DNA from: Streptomyces sennicomposti
GTDB lineage: Bacteria; Actinomycetota; Actinomycetes; Streptomycetales; Streptomycetaceae
Length of the DNA stretch: 43,293 bases
NCBI RefSeq assembly: GCF_019890635.1
Contig: NZ_JAIOAB010000063.1
Span: forward strand, 1 to 43,293
Direction of reading: 5' to 3'
The stretch's first letter is position 1, and each line of letters begins with the position of its first letter. The position numbers and the translations under genes are program-made. Under the pieces are notes generated by a model. It did not search any database. It worked only from the letters and a program-made list of their open reading frames with translations, and was not told where the DNA came from. Below, piece after piece: positions 1 through 8,244 of the stretch.

Positions 1-341
1 GCGGGGCGTCGGCGTACGGCCGGTTCCGTGTCGTGGAGCGCGGCTCGCGGGGCCGTGGGGCGCGGGTCCGATGCCGTACGGCGCGGGGCGGCGCGCGTGC
101 GGCGGAGGCGGGGCGGGGACGGTGAGCGGCGTCGGCGGGCGGTGCGGGCGGAGTACCGTCGGGTGGGTCGTGGGGGTACCTTCGAAGGGCTGTCCGTGTG
201 GGGTTCGTATTCATTCGCCTGGGTTTTCATTAGGCGGTGCGCCGGCCGCTGTTATTTCCCTCACCACCCCGATCGCCCGAAATTCAAGGGCACGTTGCCT
301 AGAATTTGGCCCGAACACGACATTCGAGGGGAGCGGTGACC
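1..341. other. Left-edge region without a supported gene
   Basis: This stretch precedes the LuxR-type regulator. The first 180 bases are extremely G+C-rich, and reading frames there are compositional shadows with no ribosome site or recognisable domain. From about 200 to 305 the base composition is more mixed and probably holds the promoter of the downstream gene. A TAGAAT hexamer at 300-305 fits an actinobacterial -10 element, which would place transcription start near 312; no convincing -35 hexamer lies 16-18 bases before it. A gene cut by the left edge cannot be excluded, but I see no coding signal for one. Confidence 0.5.
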
Positions 342-3266
342 GTGCGACGGGACTTCAAGGGCCCTGCGAGCTGCCGCTCCGACCTCGTCATCGGCCAGGA
401 GGAGCCGTCGGCGGCGGCCCGCGAGCAGCTCGCCCGCGGCGGCAGTGTGCTGCTGCACGGCCCGGCCGGAATAGGAAAGTCCACCGTGCTGCGGGCATTG
501 GCCGCGGAATACGCGCCCACCGCCCGCACGGTCTTGCGCTGCTCGGCCACCGAGTCCGAATCGCACCTGCCGTTCCTGGCCCTCGCCGACCTCTTCGGTC
601 TGGTCCTGGAGGAGGTCTCCGGTGCGCTGCCCGCCGCACAGCGCACCGCGCTGGAGTCCGCGCTCACCGGCCGCGGCGAGTCCACCCTCCAGCGCGACGG
701 CCTCGCCCTGCGCCTGGCGGTGCTCTCCGCGCTGCGCGCGCTGGCCGCCCAGGGCCCCGTCCTGCTCGTCGCCGACGACCTCCAGTGGCTGGACTCGGCC
801 AGCGCCGAACTCCTCGGCTTCGCCGCCCGCCGGCTCGGCGGCACCCCCGTGCAGATGCTGTGCGCGGTGCGCACCGAGGACGAGGAGTACGACCGCCAGC
901 TGCGCTCCTCCACGCTCGACTTCGCCCGGGCGGGCGGACCCCCGTGCCCGCCCGACACCCTCTCCGTGCGGCTCGGCCCGCTCAGCCGTACGCAGGTCTC
1001 CGCGCTGCTCGACCAGCGCGGCTACACCGGGCTGCCCCGCTCCACGGTCCGTGAGATCCACCGCACCAGCGGCGGCAACCCGCTGTTCGCGCTGGAACTC
1101 GGCCGGGCGCTGGCCGAGACGCCCGCCACGCCCCGGCCGGGCGAGCCGCTGCCGGTGCCGACCTCGCTGCGCGCCCTGGTGCTCAGCCGCCTGGAGATGC
1201 TGTCCGACGAGGCCCGCCGCACCCTGCTCGTGGCCAGCGCCGGCGCCCGCCCCACCCCCGCCCTGCTGCACGCGGCCGGCCGGGAGAACGCCGAGGCCGA
1301 GTGCGCGCAGGCCGCCGAACTCGGCCTGCTGGCCACCGAGCCGGAGGGACCTGCCGTACGGTTCGCGCACCCGCTGATCTCGGCCGCGCTGTACGCCGAG
1401 GCGCCCGCGCAGGAGCGGCGGGCCGCGCACGCCGCGCTGTCCACCGCCGCCTCCGACCCCATCGAGCGGGCCCGGCACCTGGCCCTGGCCAGCACCGGCG
1501 CCGACCCGGAGGTGGCCGCCCGGCTCGCCGAGGCCGCCGCCCTGGCCCGGGACCGCGGGGCGCCCTCGACGGCCGCCTCGCTCGGGCTGCTCGCCGCCCG
1601 GCACACCCCCGCCGACGGCGAACCCGCCCCGGACGAGCGGCGGTTGCAGGCCGCCGAGGACGCCATCACGGCCGGCGAGACCGACCTCGCCCGCGACATC
1701 GCCCGCGAGGTGCTGACCCGGGCCACCGTGCCCGCGGACCGGGTGCGGGCGTGGATGGTGGTGATCGAGGCGGCCGGGCAGGCACTCGGCGACGTGGACG
1801 CCGTCTTCCCGCAGGCCCTCGCCGACGCCGGGGACGACCCCCGGCTGCTGGGCCTGGTGCACTACATGCTGGCCTGGCGGGCGCTGATCGTGGCGGGCGA
1901 CTTCGCCGAGGCCCGGCAGGAGGCGGCGCACGCCGCCGAACTGGCCGCCCGGGCCGGGGACCGGCGCACCGAGCTGATGTCGCTGGCCCACCAGGCCTCC
2001 ACCGAGACCCTGATGGGGCACCCCGACGCCGCCGCGACGACCCAGCGGGCGCTGGCGGAACCGCAGGACGACTACGTCGCCTGCCACCACAACGGGGTCG
2101 GCTCGGCCCGGTTCCGCTGGCTGCTGATGAACGGCCGGCTGACCGAGGCGCGGGCCACCATCACCGCGCTGCTGCGCGAGGTGCGGCGGCGCGGGATGGT
2201 CGAGAGCGAGGTGCACTTCCTGCGCTCGCACGCCGAGACCGAACTGCTGGCCGGGCACTGCGGGCGCGCGCTCGACCTGGCCCGGGAGAGCCTGCGGCTG
2301 GCCCGCGACACCGGCATCGGCGAGGGCGCCTCCGCGATGCTGGCCTCGCTGGCCGAGGCCTCCGGCGGCGACACCGGGCGGGCGCTGACGCTGGCCCGGG
2401 AGGCGGTGGGGCACGCCGAGGAGGACGGCGACCTGATGTACCTCTCGCGCGCCCTGGCCGCCCTCGGTTACGCGCAGTTCGTCGCCGGGGACGCGCAGGC
2501 CGCGGTGGACGCGCTGCGCCGGGTGCGGGAACTGGAGCTGGGGCTAGGCATCACCGACCCGGCGCGCGGGCGCTGGCACGGCGACCTGGCCGAGGCGCTG
2601 GTGCAGGTCGGCGAGGTGGACGAGGCGCAGCAGGTGGTGGACGTGGCGCGGGAGCACGCGCTGCGGCTGGGCCGGGAGAGCGTGCTGGCCGTCCTGGACC
2701 GGGCCGAGGCCCTGGTCCGGGCGGCGCGCGGCGAGACCGAGGCGGCGCTCGCGCAGCTGACGTCGGCGCAGGACCGGCTGGCGAAGCTGGGGAACTCCCT
2801 GGAGGAGGCGCGGGCCGCGTTCGCGCTGGCCCGGCTGCGCACGCGCCCCGCCGCGCCGGGCGCCGGCTCGCGCGGGGGCGGTACGGCGCCGGGGCCGACC
2901 ACCTACGACGAGGCGGTAAGGCTGTTCCGGCGCTGCCGGGCGCAGCCCTGGCTGCGGAGCGCGGAGGCCGCCGCCCGCGCCCGCCCGGTCCGGCCGCCGG
3001 CCGCGGCGGCCGTGCCGGAGGGGCCGTCCGCGGCCCTGGAGGGACCCGCGGTGCTGGACGGGCTCGCGGTCCTGGAGGGGCTGGCGGCGATGGAACGTCA
3101 GGTGGCCTCGCTGGTCATGGAGGGCGCGACCAACCGGGAGATCGCCGCGCGGCTGTTCGTCAGCGTCAAGACGGTCGAGGCGACCCTGACCCGGGTCTAC
3201 CGCAAGCTGGGCATCCGTTCGCGGGTGGACATCGTCCGTTTGGCGGCGGGCCGACGCGCGAAGTGA
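342..3266 (+). CDS. Large ATP-binding LuxR-family (LAL) transcriptional regulator
   Basis: Probable cytoplasmic transcription activator of the LAL/MalT-like class: an N-terminal AAA-type ATPase, a long alpha-helical TPR-like middle, and a C-terminal LuxR helix-turn-helix. The Walker A motif GPAGIGKST is near residue 40 and Walker B VLLVADDLQWLD near 140. The last 70 residues carry the LuxR signature (TNREIAARLFVSVKTVEATL). The length, about 974 residues, is normal for the family. GTG at 342 is preferred because GAGGGGAG at 326-333 lies 8 bases upstream; GTG at 336 or TTG at 306 are possible but spaced worse. Residues about 845-925 form a low-complexity Ala/Pro/Gly linker before the HTH. Such proteins often sit in or near secondary-metabolite clusters, but no biosynthetic genes adjoin it here, so its target and ligand are unknown. 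Confidence 0.93.
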   Translation: MRRDFKGPASCRSDLVIGQEEPSAAAREQLARGGSVLLHGPAGIGKSTVLRALAAEYAPTARTVLRCSATESESHLPFLALADLFGLVLEEVSGALPAAQRTALESALTGRGESTLQRDGLALRLAVLSALRALAAQGPVLLVADDLQWLDSASAELLGFAARRLGGTPVQMLCAVRTEDEEYDRQLRSSTLDFARAGGPPCPPDTLSVRLGPLSRTQVSALLDQRGYTGLPRSTVREIHRTSGGNPLFALELGRALAETPATPRPGEPLPVPTSLRALVLSRLEMLSDEARRTLLVASAGARPTPALLHAAGRENAEAECAQAAELGLLATEPEGPAVRFAHPLISAALYAEAPAQERRAAHAALSTAASDPIERARHLALASTGADPEVAARLAEAAALARDRGAPSTAASLGLLAARHTPADGEPAPDERRLQAAEDAITAGETDLARDIAREVLTRATVPADRVRAWMVVIEAAGQALGDVDAVFPQALADAGDDPRLLGLVHYMLAWRALIVAGDFAEARQEAAHAAELAARAGDRRTELMSLAHQASTETLMGHPDAAATTQRALAEPQDDYVACHHNGVGSARFRWLLMNGRLTEARATITALLREVRRRGMVESEVHFLRSHAETELLAGHCGRALDLARESLRLARDTGIGEGASAMLASLAEASGGDTGRALTLAREAVGHAEEDGDLMYLSRALAALGYAQFVAGDAQAAVDALRRVRELELGLGITDPARGRWHGDLAEALVQVGEVDEAQQVVDVAREHALRLGRESVLAVLDRAEALVRAARGETEAALAQLTSAQDRLAKLGNSLEEARAAFALARLRTRPAAPGAGSRGGGTAPGPTTYDEAVRLFRRCRAQPWLRSAEAAARARPVRPPAAAAVPEGPSAALEGPAVLDGLAVLEGLAAMERQVASLVMEGATNREIAARLFVSVKTVEATLTRVYRKLGIRSRVDIVRLAAGRRAK

Positions 3267-4294
3267 GCGCGGTGCGGGTTGACTGGGGCGCGTGGAACCA
3301 CGGAACCAGTGAGGAAGCCCTGCCGGGCGGCTACGGCCGAACGACCGGTCGCCGCCGAACGCCCGGTTCCGGGCGGGTTCTCGGTCGGTGTTCGGCGGGT
3401 TCTCGGTCGGGTCCCGGCTGGCTCTCGGCTCAGGTTCGGGCCGGCTTCCGACCGAGGCCGGGCCGGCTCTCGGCCGGGGCTCGGCTGGCTCTCGGCCAGG
3501 TCCGGGCCGGCTCTCGATCGGGTCCGGGCCGGCTTCCGACCGGGGCCGGGCTGGCTCTCGGCCGCGTTCAGGCTGGCTCTCGGTCGGGTCCGGGTCGGGT
3601 CGCGGCGGTTCGTGGTCGGGTCCCGGCGGCGGGTTCCGGCCGGGGCTGCCGGGTGTGAACCGGTGCGGCCGCATCCGACCGGGTGCGGCCGGGAACGCCG
3701 TGCCGGAAGGGAGCGGCCGGTGCCGGACGGTGAGGGCCTCGTCCCACCGGGCGCGGTCGGCGCGAGTCGGGAGCGGCCCGAACTCGGCCGGAACCGGACG
3801 GGACTGGCCAGGAGCGGACGGGAACGGCCAGAACCGGCCGGACCGAACTCGGCTGCGGACAGCCGGGGTCGGGTGGGAACTGCCGCGTTCGGCGTGTCCG
3901 CCGGGACGGCTCCCACTCGACCGGGAACGGCCGGTACCGGACGGGAGCGGCAGGACTGGCAGGCTCCAACTCGGCTGCGCGCGGCCGGGATCGGGCCGGG
4001 AGCCAGGCCCGGCCGAGCCTCGTCGGGACGGGACCCGCCGAGCGTGGTCGGGACCAGCCGACGACGGCCGGGGAACGGCCGGAATCGGTCGGGGAGCGGC
4101 CCCGGCTCGGACGGAAGCGGGCCGTGACGCCGCGTCCGGTCGGGCGGCCGGAATCGGACGGTGTGGTCATGGTGGGCCGGGTGCGGGCCGTAGCCTGCCC
4201 GGGCCGGACCGGATCGGCCCGAACCGCACTGCCCGCAGCGCCGGTTGGGAGACCGAGGGTTTTCCCTGACCGGGGGGCCTAGGGGGTTCCCTCA
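3267..4294. other. Repeat-rich intergenic region of about 1 kb
   Basis: No gene is supported between the LAL regulator and the secreted protease. Several reading frames stay open on both strands, but all give Arg/Pro/Gly/Ser-rich low-complexity translations without ribosome sites or domains. The left part holds a regular 22-bp tandem array (listed separately). The right part, about 3640-4250, is a looser patchwork of GGGAACGGCCGG- and CCGAACTCGGC-like words. Two similar segments begin near 3850 and 3967 (each with AACTCGGCTGCG followed by a GCCGGG word), suggesting an older, degraded duplication. Confidence 0.6.
3375..3627. repeat. Degenerate 22-bp tandem repeat, about 11 units
   Basis: Ten head-to-tail units can be read from 3375 to 3595, at 3375, 3397, 3419 (23 bp), 3442, 3464, 3486, 3508, 3530, 3552 and 3574. 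A further unit lies at 3606-3627 after a 10-base gap. Each unit begins with a GGCTCTCGG- or GGTTCTCGG-like half and ends with a GGTCCGGGC-like half; GGCTTCCGACC replaces the first half in some units. No unit contains a start codon with a ribosome site. The 22-bp period is about two helical turns, so successive units would face the same side of the helix. Confidence 0.75.
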
Positions 4295-4323
4295 TTGGAC
4301 GCGGGCGGGCCCGGCCCTAGCGT
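4295..4323 (+). promoter_or_regulatory. Promoter for the trypsin-like protease
   Basis: TTGGAC at 4295-4300 and TAGCGT at 4318-4323 are separated by exactly 17 bases and match housekeeping-type -35 and -10 consensus positions. Transcription would begin near 4330, leaving a leader of about 100 bases before the ATG at 4433. Prediction from sequence only. Confidence 0.5.
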
Positions 4324-4432
4324 AAGGGGCGTGCCGATCGCCCGGGCACACGGGAGTCCGCCCCGGACCCCAGGACTTCCGTGCTCCACCCCACCCGCGC
4401 GACCCCCATCGGCCGGCCCCACGAGGAGACGC

Positions 4433-5257
4433 ATGCTCGGCCTCACCCGCGCCACTCGGACGCGCGGCGGACGGACCGCCGCCGCGCTCGCCACCGGCGC
4501 CGCCACCACCGCGACCGCCCTGTTCACCGCCCCCACCGCCACCGCCGACCCCCGTCCCGTGGACGCCCCGCAGCCCATCGTCGGCGGCACCACGACCACG
4601 ACGGACGCGTACCCGTTCGTCATGCAGCTCACGGACACGGCCGGCAACCAGTACTGCGGCGGCACCCTGGTGGCGGCCCGCAAGGTGGTCACCGCGGCGC
4701 ACTGCGTGGCGGGCGAGAGCGCCGGGAACGTCCGCGTGGTGGGCGGCCGTACGTATCTGGACGGGACCGACGGCACGGTGAGCGAGGTCGAGTCGATCTG
4801 GGTCGCCCCCGAGTACACCGACGCGGCCAGCGGGGACGACGTGGCCGTGCTGACGCTGGCGACGGCGATGCCGTACGCCCCGGCGGCGTACGTCTCCCCC
4901 ACCGACACGGGCGTGTACGCGGCCGGCACCACCGCGCGCATCCTCGGCTGGGGCACCACCTCCGAAAGCGGCGGCTCCTCGAACCAGTTGCGCACCGCGA
5001 CCGTCCCGGTCGCGTCCGACGCCGACTGCGAGAGCGCCTACGGCTCCGACTTCGTCGCGAGCGACATGGTTTGCGCCGGATACCAGTCCGGCGGCACAGA
5101 CACCTGCCAGGGCGACAGCGGCGGTCCCCTGCTAGTCGGGGGCGTCCTGGCAGGGATCACTTCCTGGGGCAACGGCTGCGCGGAGGCCGGTCATCCGGGT
5201 GTCTACACCCGGATGACCACCTTCTCCGGCGCGGTCACGGCGCAGGTCGGCCCCTGA
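4433..5257 (+). CDS. Secreted trypsin-like serine protease (S1 family)
   Basis: Extracellular endopeptidase of the chymotrypsin fold, 274 residues. Residues 1-38 form a signal peptide: Arg-rich start, Ala/Thr hydrophobic stretch and a TATADP-type cleavage region. A short propeptide follows, and the mature N terminus IVGG begins at residue 49. The catalytic triad is visible: His90 in TAAHC, Asp136 in DDVAVL and Ser229 in GDSGGPL. Asp223, six residues before the Ser, corresponds to chymotrypsin Asp189 and predicts cleavage after Arg/Lys, as in Streptomyces griseus trypsin. Cysteine pairs flank His90 and Ser229. ATG at 4433 is chosen because GAGGAG lies 4 bases upstream and the signal peptide starts there; an upstream in-frame start would add a non-signal extension. 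The gene stands alone, with its own promoter and a terminator downstream. Confidence 0.95.
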   Translation: MLGLTRATRTRGGRTAAALATGAATTATALFTAPTATADPRPVDAPQPIVGGTTTTTDAYPFVMQLTDTAGNQYCGGTLVAARKVVTAAHCVAGESAGNVRVVGGRTYLDGTDGTVSEVESIWVAPEYTDAASGDDVAVLTLATAMPYAPAAYVSPTDTGVYAAGTTARILGWGTTSESGGSSNQLRTATVPVASDADCESAYGSDFVASDMVCAGYQSGGTDTCQGDSGGPLLVGGVLAGITSWGNGCAEAGHPGVYTRMTTFSGAVTAQVGP

Positions 5258-5290
5258 AGGTTCCCGGGGGAACCCCCCGGGTGCGATACC

Positions 5291-5333
5291 AGGGGGCGTT
5301 GCGAGCCACCACGAGCGGCCCGCAACGCCCCCT
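5291..5333. terminator. Bidirectional intrinsic terminator between convergent genes
   Basis: AGGGGGCGTTGCG (5291-5303) and its exact complement (5321-5333) form a 13-bp stem with a 17-base loop, between the ends of the protease gene and the oppositely oriented winged-helix gene. A smaller palindrome at 5259-5274 (GGTTCCC / GGGAACC) immediately follows the protease stop. There is no U-run, as is common in Streptomyces. Confidence 0.75.
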
Positions 5334-5380
5334 CTCCACGTTCCGGGGCCTGACCCGGCCCCTTCCTCGGGTGCCCTCCC

Positions 5381-6511
5381 TCACCGCCCGGCCACGTCAC
5401 CGATCCGGACGTCGCAGGCCCGGCCCGGGTGCAGGGCGGCCAGCATGCGCTCGCCCTCCGCGGCGATCTCCGCCCACCGGGCGGCGTCGATCTCTCCGAA
5501 CGGCTCGACGACCAGTGCGTCGTCCGTCAGCGTCCACAGCCCGGCCTGGAACCCGTCGACCAGGAGGGTGCGGTAGGCCTGGTTGCCCCGCCGGGCCCGG
5601 CCCTTGTGCTCGGGCGGCACCACCCGGGTGCGGTCGGCGTGCGAGAGGAGCAGGTTGTCGTACTCGGGCAGGAAGCGGGGCGGGGCCGGGGTGTCCGGGT
5701 CGGGGCGAGGAGCCTCGGGGAGGTCGAACAGTTCGACGCCGTGGGTGTCCTGGAAGACCGCGAGGCGCGGCCGGAGCCGTTCGAAGGCGGGGCGCAGCCG
5801 GGTGAGTCCCGCCCAGGTCTGCATGTCCTGGACGGAGGCCGGGCCGAACGCGGCGAGATAGCGCAGTACCGCCGTGTCCACCGCGCTCTCCCCGGCCGGT
5901 TCCGGGTCGGCGGTCCGGCCGAGCCAGTGCGCGGCGGTGGTGAGGGCGACCCGGCCGCTCCTGCCCCACAGCCCGCGCGGGGTGACCTGGACGAGCGGGA
6001 GCCGGCAGCGGGCGGCGACGGCGAGGGCCCTCGGATCGGCGTCCGGCCACGCCGCCGACAACGCTGTGCGCAGCTCCGCCATGGTGCGCGGCTCGCTCTC
6101 CACCAGTTCGCGGGCGAGCGCGGCGAGCCGGTCGAGATCGACGCCCGCGAGGCCCGCCCGGAACAGGCCGAGTTCGCGCTCGCGGGCGGGCCGGGCGAGT
6201 GCGGCCAGGGTGAGGCAGTCGTCGACGGTGTGGGCGTGGAGGGTGGAGCGCAGGGTGACGATGCGGACCACCTCGCGCGCGGCGAGCCGCCCGGACAGGT
6301 CCCTGGGCGTGAAGCCGTCGAGGCGGGCCGCGAGGGCGTAGTACGGCGGCTCGGTGTTCTGCGCCTGGAGGCCGAGGAGATGCGCGACGGCGGCCCCGGC
6401 GTCCAGCGGCGAGCGGCGCAGCAGGAACTGCCGGGCGAGGGTGGCCCGGTTGAGCGCGCGGGCGTCCAGGACGGGGGCCTGTGGAGTCGTCGTCTTCCTC
6501 ATGGCCCGCAC
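5381..6511 (-). CDS. Winged-helix DNA-binding domain protein (HTH_42 / YcaQ-like)
   Basis: 376-residue protein resembling the winged-helix family HTH_42, whose characterised members include the YcaQ/AlkX-type glycosylases that unhook DNA crosslinks. Conserved features visible are the N-terminal LLGLQAQNTEPPYYALAARL segment, the RSTLHAHTVDD segment near residue 90, and a C-terminal FLPEYDNLLLSHADRTRV block. Whether it is a glycosylase or only a DNA-binding protein cannot be decided from sequence alone. GTG at 6511 has AAGGG 8 bases upstream; the ATG at 6502 is the alternative. Three dyad repeats lie directly upstream and may control it. It ends convergently with the protease gene at a shared terminator. 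Confidence 0.82.
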   Translation of the reverse strand: MRAMRKTTTPQAPVLDARALNRATLARQFLLRRSPLDAGAAVAHLLGLQAQNTEPPYYALAARLDGFTPRDLSGRLAAREVVRIVTLRSTLHAHTVDDCLTLAALARPARERELGLFRAGLAGVDLDRLAALARELVESEPRTMAELRTALSAAWPDADPRALAVAARCRLPLVQVTPRGLWGRSGRVALTTAAHWLGRTADPEPAGESAVDTAVLRYLAAFGPASVQDMQTWAGLTRLRPAFERLRPRLAVFQDTHGVELFDLPEAPRPDPDTPAPPRFLPEYDNLLLSHADRTRVVPPEHKGRARRGNQAYRTLLVDGFQAGLWTLTDDALVVEPFGEIDAARWAEIAAEGERMLAALHPGRACDVRIGDVAGR

Positions 6512-6525
6512 GCTAACGACCCTTG

Positions 6526-6614
6526 CGGACAGGTTCGGTCCGCGATGTCCCGGCGGACGGGTCCGGTCCGTGCTGCCCGGCGGACAGGTCCGGTCCGCGA
6601 TCCCCGCTGCCCGG
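6526..6614. repeat. Three tandem dyad repeats, possible operators
   Basis: Three copies of a 27/28-bp unit begin at 6526, 6554 and 6581. Each opens with a dyad of the form GCGGACAGGTCCGGTCCGC: 6526-6544, 6554-6572 with one changed end, and 6581-6599. The units lie between the stop of the small membrane protein gene and the start of the winged-helix gene, both on the minus strand. They could be repeated operators for the winged-helix gene, or RNA hairpins ending the upstream transcript. Confidence 0.65.
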
Positions 6615-6615
6615 G

Positions 6616-6888
6616 TCAGACGGCCCGGCCCCGGCCGGAGTGCAGTCGGCGGCCGACGACCAGCAGGTCCACGGCGGCGATCAGGGCGAGGGCCGCGCAG
6701 ATGCCGGCCAGGGTGGCCAGGACCGTGCTTCCGGGGCTGTCGCCGGGACCGGACCGGGTGGCCCAGTAGGCGAACAGGGCGGCGACGACGGCGAAGACGG
6801 GCAGGAAGACTCCGGACAGCAGGCGGCGCAGCCGCAGCGGACTGCGCGCGTGGCGCGGCTCGGTGCCGGAACGTGGGGCGTCGTGCAC
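6616..6888 (-). CDS. Small two-helix membrane protein (DUF6343-like)
   Basis: 90-residue protein. An N-terminal RSGTEPRHARSPLRLR motif resembles the Streptomyces DUF6343 family. It is followed by two hydrophobic helices, about residues 28-45 and 55-77, and a short basic tail, so it is an integral membrane protein with both ends probably on the same side. The GTG start at 6888 is supported by AGGGAA at 6895-6900, about 6 bases upstream. No function is known to me. The family assignment rests on the recognised N-terminal motif only. Confidence 0.75.
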   Translation of the reverse strand: MHDAPRSGTEPRHARSPLRLRRLLSGVFLPVFAVVAALFAYWATRSGPGDSPGSTVLATLAGICAALALIAAVDLLVVGRRLHSGRGRAV

Positions 6889-6911
6889 GGTCGCTTCCCT
6901 TCGCCTTGACT

Positions 6912-6991
6912 CGGCTTCGGCGGTCGTTCGTTCTCTGCCACGGCTTCGGCGGGCGGTCTCCCCTACGCCCTACGCCCTACGGCTTCGGCGG
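6912..6991. repeat. Short repeats upstream of the small membrane protein
   Basis: CGGCTTCGGCGG occurs at 6912-6923, 6941-6952 and 6980-6991, each followed by a GTCG- or GCGG-like continuation. A 7-base unit CCTACGC/CCTACGG is repeated three times just before the third copy. The stretch is the 123-base gap between the CBS-domain gene and the small membrane protein gene. Its role is unknown. Confidence 0.5.
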
Positions 6992-7011
6992 TCGGTCGTT
7001 TCCGGCCGCCG

Positions 7012-7437
7012 TCAGCGGTTCGGGTCGGCCTTGCTGATGTCCTCCAGGGCCGAGCGCGGGCCCTCCGTGGTGGCCAGGTCGCCCAGGCTCACCATGCCCA
7101 CCGGGCAGCCGCCGTGTTCGACGACGGGCAGCCGGCGTACGGCGTACTGGCCCATCAGCTCGGCCGCCCGGTCCGTGGTGTCGTCGGGGGTGAGGGTGAC
7201 CACCGGGGGCCGGGTGCAGACGGAACCGGCGGTGGTGGTGTGCGGGTCGTCGCCCGCGGCCACGGCCCGTACGACGATGTCGCGGTCGGTGAGCACACCG
7301 AAGAGATCGCAGTCGTAGGCGACCAGCACGTCGCCGACGTTCTGCTCGCGCATCACGCGGGCCGCGTGGTCCAGGGTGGTCATCGGTTCGACGGCCACCG
7401 CGCCGGGTGACATCACGTCGCGTACCAGCCGGGTCAT
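7012..7437 (-). CDS. CBS-domain pair protein
   Basis: 141-residue cytoplasmic protein made almost entirely of two CBS motifs, about residues 8-60 and 72-128. The repeated pattern V.DVMSPGAVAVEP...VLVAYDCDLFGVLTDRDIV and PPVVTLTPDDT...RRLPVVEHGGCPVGMVSLGDLA is typical. Stand-alone CBS pairs bind adenine nucleotides and act as energy or ligand sensors for partner proteins. ATG at 7437 is preferred because GGGAGGTG lies just upstream; the open frame extends 24 codons further with no such site. No neighbour identifies its partner. Confidence 0.88.
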   Translation of the reverse strand: MTRLVRDVMSPGAVAVEPMTTLDHAARVMREQNVGDVLVAYDCDLFGVLTDRDIVVRAVAAGDDPHTTTAGSVCTRPPVVTLTPDDTTDRAAELMGQYAVRRLPVVEHGGCPVGMVSLGDLATTEGPRSALEDISKADPNR

Positions 7438-7518
7438 GGGCACCTCCCGGGTCGGAACCGTGGACGACCGGTCGCGCGCCGCGTAACCGTATCCGGCCGG
7501 CCCAAACAACGCGGGCCG

Positions 7519-8112
7519 TCAGCCGGGCGGTCCGGCGGGCGGGGCAGCGGGCGGGGGCGTTGCCCGCCAGCCGCTCCAGCGGTGGACGGCGATGTCCACC
7601 ACCGGGCCGCCGGGCGGGGCGGCGCGGTACTGCGGGTACTTGTCGCGCAGCCGGGCGAGCGCCGCCGTGTGCCGTGCGCGTACGGCGGGGTCGGGGGCGT
7701 CGGGCGGGACGATCCGGGCGGTGCCGTCGGCCCTGGCCCACCACAGCCGGTCCCAGTCCTCGTCGTAGGAGTCCACCAGCAGGCAGACGGCCGGAGTGGC
7801 CTCGATGTCGGCCAGCCGGGCCAGCCGCGTGGTGCGCTTGGGCTTGTGGTCGACGGCCGTCACCAGGCCGTAGGGGGCGGCGTCGGCGCCTCTCGGGGCG
7901 TCCGGGCCGTACGGGATGCCGTCCGGGGCGCCGGTGCCGTGCGGGGCGTCCGTGCCGTGCGTGGCGTCGGCGCCGTCCAGGGCCTCCGGGCCGTACGCGG
8001 CGAAGACCACCGGGACCAGCCGGGGGCGTCCGGCCGGGTCCACCGTGGCCAGGCGGGCCACCCGGGCGGCCGTGAACCTGCGCCGCGCCTGTTCCGCGTC
8101 CATTCGTGGCAC
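7519..8112 (-). CDS. PPOX-class (pyridoxamine 5'-phosphate oxidase-like) flavin/F420-binding protein
   Basis: 197-residue split-barrel protein of the F420- or FMN-dependent PPOX class. Features are FTAARVARLATVDPAGRPRLVPVVFA at the N terminus, VDHKPKRT followed by RLADIEATPAVCLLVDSYDEDW, and a C-terminal WSGWRAT. Substrate unknown. GTG at 8112 is chosen because AGGAGG at 8120-8125 is 7 bases upstream; ATG at 8103 is the alternative with poorer spacing. The open frame that continues upstream overlaps the divergent MgtC gene and is not believed. Between the first strands and VDHKPKRT the protein carries a low-complexity insert of about 35 residues. It is coded by an 18-bp tandem repeat (five copies, 7895-7996, with one 12-base interruption), giving hexapeptides such as HGTDAP and HGTGAP. 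Normal family members lack this insert. Confidence 0.85.
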   Translation of the reverse strand: MPRMDAEQARRRFTAARVARLATVDPAGRPRLVPVVFAAYGPEALDGADATHGTDAPHGTGAPDGIPYGPDAPRGADAAPYGLVTAVDHKPKRTTRLARLADIEATPAVCLLVDSYDEDWDRLWWARADGTARIVPPDAPDPAVRARHTAALARLRDKYPQYRAAPPGGPVVDIAVHRWSGWRATPPPAAPPAGPPG

Positions 8113-8244
8113 CGGCGCGCCTCCTGTCCGATTTCGCTTCCGATCTCCCGCGCCGGGTACCCCGGCAGCACCCCGGCGGCCACACAATGGGCGGCGGGGC
8201 CGCAGGGCCGCCGTCGAGGCGCGGGGACCGACGAAGGGAGACGC

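Noticed and set aside
261..2414. Long minus-strand open frame opposite the LAL regulator
   Set aside because: It is the antisense shadow of a G+C-rich gene: Gly/Arg/Gln-rich, no domain, no ribosome site.
3279..4269. Overlapping open frames of 200-290 codons on both strands
   Set aside because: All are Arg/Pro/Gly/Ser-rich translations of repeats with no start signal or family; several frames are open at once.
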